Assembly (NCBI RefSeq): GCF_945957345.1 | Contig: NZ_CAMFKW010000006.1 | Span: 62,001 to 126,000, forward strand | Direction of reading: 5' to 3' | Source: an uncultured Allobosea sp. | GTDB taxonomy: Bacteria > Pseudomonadota > Alphaproteobacteria > Rhizobiales > Beijerinckiaceae | Length of the DNA stretch: 64,000 nucleotides | Shown here: in pieces, positions 63,936 to 64,000 of the stretch | How positions within the stretch are numbered: position 1 is the first letter of the stretch | Layout of the letters: each line of letters starts with the position of its first letter | Made by a program: the position numbers and the translations under genes | The notes under the pieces: model-generated | What the model was told of the DNA's origin: nothing | What the model saw: the letters and a program-made list of their open reading frames with translations, nothing else | Databases searched by the model: none

Positions 63936-64000
63936 GTTTGCCCGCGCGAAACGCCGGTTACTGCCCTGTCATTCGTGGAAGCCGGTTACCGAGAACCGGA

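Overview
This window is GC-rich bacterial chromosome, very probably from an alphaproteobacterium of the Hyphomicrobiales/Rhizobiales, perhaps near Bosea or Methylobacterium. The lineage is inferred from strong G/C third-position codon use, the CheS-like/CheY/CheA/CheW/CheR/CheD/CheB/CheY chemotaxis layout, and the mix of Dpp-type transporters and acyl-CoA genes. I see no rRNA, tRNA, CRISPR array, phage or transposase gene. Nearly all the sequence is coding, and genes often overlap by 1-4 bases.

Layout. (1) 1-2449: a CoA-transferase cut by the left edge, divergent from an acyl-CoA dehydrogenase. (2) 2456-8958: a catabolic module with an RraA-like protein, a solute-binding protein, DppB/DppC permeases, a LysR regulator and an M20 amidohydrolase. 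A roughly 34-base sequence occurs upstream of both minus-strand units and probably ties them to the LysR protein. (3) 9183-17594: a complete Wsp surface-sensing operon, wspA to wspR in canonical order, ending in a c-di-GMP synthase. (4) 17754-25004: a D-amino-acid-dehydrogenase-like oxidase divergent from an RpiR regulator, a second Dpp-type importer and an M81 (MlrC) peptidase. (5) 25177-27359: a fosmidomycin-resistance-type MFS pump, an inverted pair of intergenic repeats and an exported superoxide dismutase. (6) 27641-38092: a chemotaxis cluster with a soluble receptor, a STAS protein, CheA, CheW, a membrane receptor, CheR, CheD, CheB and three single-domain response regulators.

(7) 38211-44940: mixed genes, including an exported peroxidase, MogA, a membrane-anchored SGNH-like protein, and an unusual fliK / FlhB-C-terminal-domain / CelD-type acetyltransferase unit. 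(8) 45036-52013: TetR/SDR pair, two divergent exported hydrolases, ettA, a DMT exporter and a VOC protein. (9) 52335-59498: an orphan Tat-exported peptide-binding protein, lldD, a YitT protein, a cold-shock protein, and an alpha/beta hydrolase divergent from a LysR regulator. (10) 59664-64000: an acetyltransferase, cytochrome b561, a probable small membrane protein and a divergent OmpR/EnvZ-type two-component system, then a secreted six-cysteine protein. The interval between the small gene and the response regulator holds two inverted copies of an 18-base box with OmpR-type 11-base spacing.

How the parts work together. Two signalling arrays dominate: chemotaxis towards the motor, and Wsp towards c-di-GMP and surface attachment. 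Around them are nutrient-scavenging modules for peptides, amides and acyl-CoA compounds, each with a local regulator. Neither Dpp-type importer has an ATPase gene next to it, so these systems must borrow ATPases from elsewhere. Four proteins carry twin-arginine export signals: the superoxide dismutase, the peroxidase, a serine hydrolase and the orphan binding protein.
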